Positions 61,678 through 64,000 of a DNA stretch of 64,000 bases are shown one piece after another; positions within the stretch are counted from its first letter, which is position 1; every line of letters starts with the position of its first letter. The DNA lies in assembly GCF_018449545.1 (NCBI RefSeq), contig NZ_JAAVUR010000007.1, forward strand, positions 124,001 through 188,000. The letters are read 5' to 3'. The position numbers and the translations under genes were made by a program. A model generated the notes under the pieces. The model was not told the DNA's origin, searched no databases, and worked only from the letters and a program-made list of their open reading frames with translations. The stretch is from Granulicella sp. dw_53 (lineage in GTDB: Bacteria; Acidobacteriota; Terriglobia; Terriglobales; Acidobacteriaceae).

Positions 61678-62685
61678 ATGGCGGTTCGGTTGAAGGATAT
61701 CGCGCGGGATCTTGGAGTATCTGTGGTTACGGTGTCCAAGGTGCTGCGGGGAAACACCGACATCAGCGATGAGACCCGGAAGCGGGTGTTGAAGCGGATG
61801 AAGGAGTTGAACTACCAGCCAAACATGATGGCGCGAGGGCTGGCGAGCGGGCGGACGTATACGGTGGGGCTGGTGGTTCCGGACCTGGTGCATCCGTTCT
61901 TCGCGGAGTTTGCGAAGGCACTGAGTGGAGCTTTGAGGCCTTCGGACCGGGCGCTGATCCTTGCGTCGTCCGAGGAAGACCCGGAGATCGAGCAGAAGGA
62001 GATCCAGACGCTGCTGCGGCGCGGGGTGGATGTTCTGCTGATTGCTTCGTGCCAGGCGCAGCTCAAGAATTTTTACGATATTGGGGACCAGCGGACTCCG
62101 TACCTTCTGTTCGACCGGAACTTTCCGCATCTGGCGGCGCACTTTATAGGCTCGGATGACGTGAAGGTGGGCGAGATGGCGACGCGGCATCTGGTGGAGA
62201 TGGGGCGGAAGAGGATCGCGCATATCGGGGGCAAGAACACCAGCCCGTCACTGGACCGGTTGCGGGGCTTCCGGAAGGTGATGGAGGAGGAACGGCTGCA
62301 GGTGCCGGAGGGTTACGTCGCCGTCCGCGAACGGGTGGAAGAGGCGGGCGATGCCGTGGGGTTTGCTGCGATGCAGGAGCTGCTGCGGCTGGAGCCCAGG
62401 CCGGATGCGGTCTTCTGCTACAACGACCTGACGGCGGTGGGAGCGATTGAGGCGTTGCTGGCGGCGGGTTTGAAGGTTCCGGAGGATGTGGCGGTGATCG
62501 GATGCGGGAACTTCCGGTACGCAAACTATCTGAAGGTGCCGCTGAGCTCGATCGACCATGGGACGGCGGAGCTTGGGCGGATCGCGGGAGAGCTGGCGCT
62601 GGACCTCTCGGCGAATCCTGAGCAGCCGCCGCGAAGCGTTCTGCTGGAGCCGAAGTTGGTGGTGCGGCGTTCTACTTTGGGATGA
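61678..62685 (+). CDS. LacI-family transcriptional regulator
   Basis: Repressor of 335 residues: helix-turn-helix and hinge (VRLKDIARDLGVSVVTVSKV through YQPNMMARGLASG), then a periplasmic-binding-type ligand domain with the family stretch TYTVGLVVPDLVHPFFAEFA and RRGVDVLLIASC. GGAG lies about five bases before the chosen ATG; an upstream in-frame ATG adds 20 unlikely residues. It lies between the divergent exported enolase and the co-directional myo-inositol oxygenase, whose promoter carries a LacI-type operator, so I infer that it controls the oxygenase gene. Confidence 0.92.
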   Translation: MAVRLKDIARDLGVSVVTVSKVLRGNTDISDETRKRVLKRMKELNYQPNMMARGLASGRTYTVGLVVPDLVHPFFAEFAKALSGALRPSDRALILASSEEDPEIEQKEIQTLLRRGVDVLLIASCQAQLKNFYDIGDQRTPYLLFDRNFPHLAAHFIGSDDVKVGEMATRHLVEMGRKRIAHIGGKNTSPSLDRLRGFRKVMEEERLQVPEGYVAVRERVEEAGDAVGFAAMQELLRLEPRPDAVFCYNDLTAVGAIEALLAAGLKVPEDVAVIGCGNFRYANYLKVPLSSIDHGTAELGRIAGELALDLSANPEQPPRSVLLEPKLVVRRSTLG

Positions 62686-62728
62686 TTGCGGGAACTTAGG
62701 TAAGAAAAAGAGTTTGAATAAAAAACAT

Positions 62729-62768
62729 TTGCAAGGAATCGTCTTCGCCGAGTATAGTTACCGCTAAC
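62729..62768 (+). promoter_or_regulatory. Promoter and LacI-type operator of the myo-inositol oxygenase gene
   Basis: A -35 box TTGCAA (62729-62734), an 18-bp spacer and a -10 box TATAGT (62753-62758) are followed at once by GTTACCGCTAAC (62757-62768). This is an inverted repeat with a central CG like many LacI-family operators. The operator covers the end of the -10 box and the expected start of transcription, so bound repressor would block the promoter. Confidence 0.65.
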
Positions 62769-62823
62769 GTAAACCGTGGGGGATTTGTCTCTCGCGATAA
62801 GGCAGGAAAGAGGAGTCTCCCCG

Positions 62824-63678
62824 ATGGCTACAATCGCAACGCACACACCGCTCAAGGACATGGATGAGTGGGATGAGTTTCTTACCGGACGCTACCAGGA
62901 GGGTAAGACGGAGGATCAGTTTCGCCAGTACGACGCGACCGCGAACCCGGGAGTGGCGGAGTTTTACCGGCTGAACCACCAGTACCAGACCTTCGACTAT
63001 GTGATGGCGAAGGAGAAAGAGTACTTCGGCCTCGACAAGGGGATGAAGTCGATCTGGGAGGCAGCAGAGTTTCTGAACACGCTGGTGGATGACAGCGATC
63101 CGGATACGGACCTGACGCAGATCGAACATCTGCTGCAGACGTCGGAGGCGATCCGCAGGGATGGGCATCCGCGGTGGTTCGTATTGACGGGATTCATCCA
63201 CGATTTAGGCAAGGTGCTTTGCCTGTGGGGCGAGCCGCAGTGGGGTGTAGTCGGGGACACGTTCCCGGTGGGATGCGCTTACTCGAAGGATATCGTTTTT
63301 CCTGAGTATTTCGCGGCAAATCCTGATATTCACAATCCGCTGTACCAGACGAAGTATGGCATCTATGAGCCCAACTGCGGGCTGGATAAGGTGCATCTAT
63401 CGTTCGGGCACGACGGCTATATCGGCGAGGTGATGAAGAACTACATGCCAGAGGAGTCGTTGTATATGCTTCGGTATCACTCGTTCTATGCGGCGCACCG
63501 GCATGGGGCGTATCGGCACCTGATGAGCGATCACGACGTCGAGATGCTGGAGTGGGTGAACAAGTTCAATGTGTATGACCTGTACTCGAAGGGTCACACG
63601 AAGCCGGATGTGAAGGCGCTGAAGCCTTACTATGACGATCTGTTTGCGGAGTTCTTTCCGGAAAAGATTGCATGGTAA
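62824..63678 (+). CDS. myo-Inositol oxygenase
   Basis: Non-haem di-iron oxygenase converting myo-inositol and O2 to D-glucuronate. The 284 residues equal the length of the animal enzyme. All six iron ligands are present: His102 (EHLLQTSE), His126 and Asp127 (FIHDLGK), His196 (FGHDGY), His219 (YHSFYAAH) and Asp252 (YDLYSK). The family start [20 protein letters not shown] is also seen. AGAGGAG lies eight bases before the ATG. It has its own promoter with operator and a strong terminator, so it is a single-gene unit. Enzymes for glucuronate breakdown are not in the window. Confidence 0.95.
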   Translation: MATIATHTPLKDMDEWDEFLTGRYQEGKTEDQFRQYDATANPGVAEFYRLNHQYQTFDYVMAKEKEYFGLDKGMKSIWEAAEFLNTLVDDSDPDTDLTQIEHLLQTSEAIRRDGHPRWFVLTGFIHDLGKVLCLWGEPQWGVVGDTFPVGCAYSKDIVFPEYFAANPDIHNPLYQTKYGIYEPNCGLDKVHLSFGHDGYIGEVMKNYMPEESLYMLRYHSFYAAHRHGAYRHLMSDHDVEMLEWVNKFNVYDLYSKGHTKPDVKALKPYYDDLFAEFFPEKIAW

Positions 63679-63703
63679 GAGTCGTTTAGCTCCAGGCTCT
63701 TTT

Positions 63704-63735
63704 GCCCCGAACCGCGATGCGGTTCGGGGCTTTTT
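63704..63735 (+). terminator. Rho-independent terminator after the myo-inositol oxygenase gene
   Basis: Perfect 12-bp stem GCCCCGAACCGC/GCGGTTCGGGGC with loop GAT, followed by TTTTTCTTTG. It is 25 bp after the stop codon. Confidence 0.95.
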
Positions 63736-63853
63736 CTTTGGGTTGAGTCAAGGGATTGGAAGAATTGTTCTTCTAGTTTGCGCTATCCGAAGTGGCGAAA
63801 TTGAGTAACTCTGTCTTTTACCGTTACTTATCTAACATATTCAGGATTGTCTA

Positions 63854-63909
63854 GTTAGCGCTACCGTTGCGTATTTTTCTTGACGGTCGTAGGTGGGCGT
63901 GCGTAATGT
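63854..63909 (+). promoter_or_regulatory. Second LacI-type operator and promoter before an off-window gene
   Basis: GTTAGCGCTACC (63854-63865) resembles the operator at 62757-62768. It is followed by a -35 box TTGACG (63880-63885), an 18-bp spacer and a -10-like TAATGT (63904-63909). No start codon with coding sequence is seen before the right edge, so the gene it serves lies outside. Confidence 0.45.
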
Positions 63910-64000
63910 TCTCCCCGAACCTAAGGACGGCCTGAAAGAGCCGTTGAACTGAGCTGGTGACTTCCGGATATGAGCTGTTGCTGCCCGCGATATGGGCGTG

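Overview
The window reads as one contiguous, gene-dense chromosomal segment of a GC-rich diderm soil bacterium. The best guess is Acidobacteriota, class Terriglobia (Granulicella/Edaphobacter/Terriglobus-like). Reasons: lipid A genes using LpxI, a hopanoid-associated glycosyltransferase, many exported S9, DUF1080, Gfo/Idh and enolase-type proteins, a bacterial myo-inositol oxygenase, and intergenic gaps filled with dispersed palindromic repeats. This is a judgement from gene content, not a phylogeny. I see no rRNA, tRNA, CRISPR, prophage or intact insertion sequence.

Layout. 0-8 kb (minus strand): a peroxiredoxin cut by the window edge, then an envelope operon transcribed fabZ-lpxA-exported oxidoreductase-exported esterase-lpxI, with cysK and a GT4 glycosyltransferase upstream. 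8.1-12 kb: a polysaccharide mini-locus (GT2, flippase, acetyltransferase). 12-16 kb: a DUF3455 protein and two convergent EAL-domain proteins. 16-29.5 kb: mixed housekeeping and envelope genes (PHP protein, fabD, FkbM methyltransferase, DUF4230, MscS channel, HpnB-like glycosyltransferase, SDR, DUF1080, a secreted GH18-like protein, pyrG). 29.8-33.2 kb: a diguanylate cyclase, yraN, a DinB-fold protein and a small membrane-anchored protein.

33.3-41 kb is the most striking part. A GntR/FCD regulator and MFS transporter on the minus strand face four plus-strand genes: exported sialidase-fold hydrolase, DHDPS/NAL-type aldolase, L-fucose-isomerase-type isomerase and ribulokinase-type kinase. Their order matches a complete route for 3-deoxy-D-manno-octulosonate (Kdo): release, uptake, cleavage to pyruvate and D-arabinose, isomerisation to D-ribulose, and phosphorylation to D-ribulose 5-phosphate. 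I propose this as a Kdo utilisation locus. It is an inference from family chemistry and gene order.

41-47.3 kb: a second FkbM methyltransferase, the dTDP-L-rhamnose genes (rmlBAD with rmlC convergent) and a polyprenyl-phosphate sugar transferase. 47.3-49.5 kb: gatA, gatC and a DUF721/DciA-like gene. 49.5-60 kb: a repeat-rich stretch with a histidine kinase that has lost its phospho-acceptor histidine, an S9 peptidase, recX, a 42-residue membrane protein, a sugar permease and an acyltransferase. 60-64 kb: a Tat-exported enolase-superfamily protein, a divergent LacI regulator and a canonical myo-inositol oxygenase with a readable promoter, operator and terminator. A second operator-like site sits ahead of the next, off-window gene.

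Regulatory and repeat highlights: two far-apart genes (the GT4 gene and the DUF721 gene) share a conserved palindrome, -10 box and hairpin leader. Three families of intergenic palindromic repeats recur, one with stems that vary in sequence but keep pairing. A 15-bp tandem repeat occurs both between genes and in frame inside the S9 peptidase gene.
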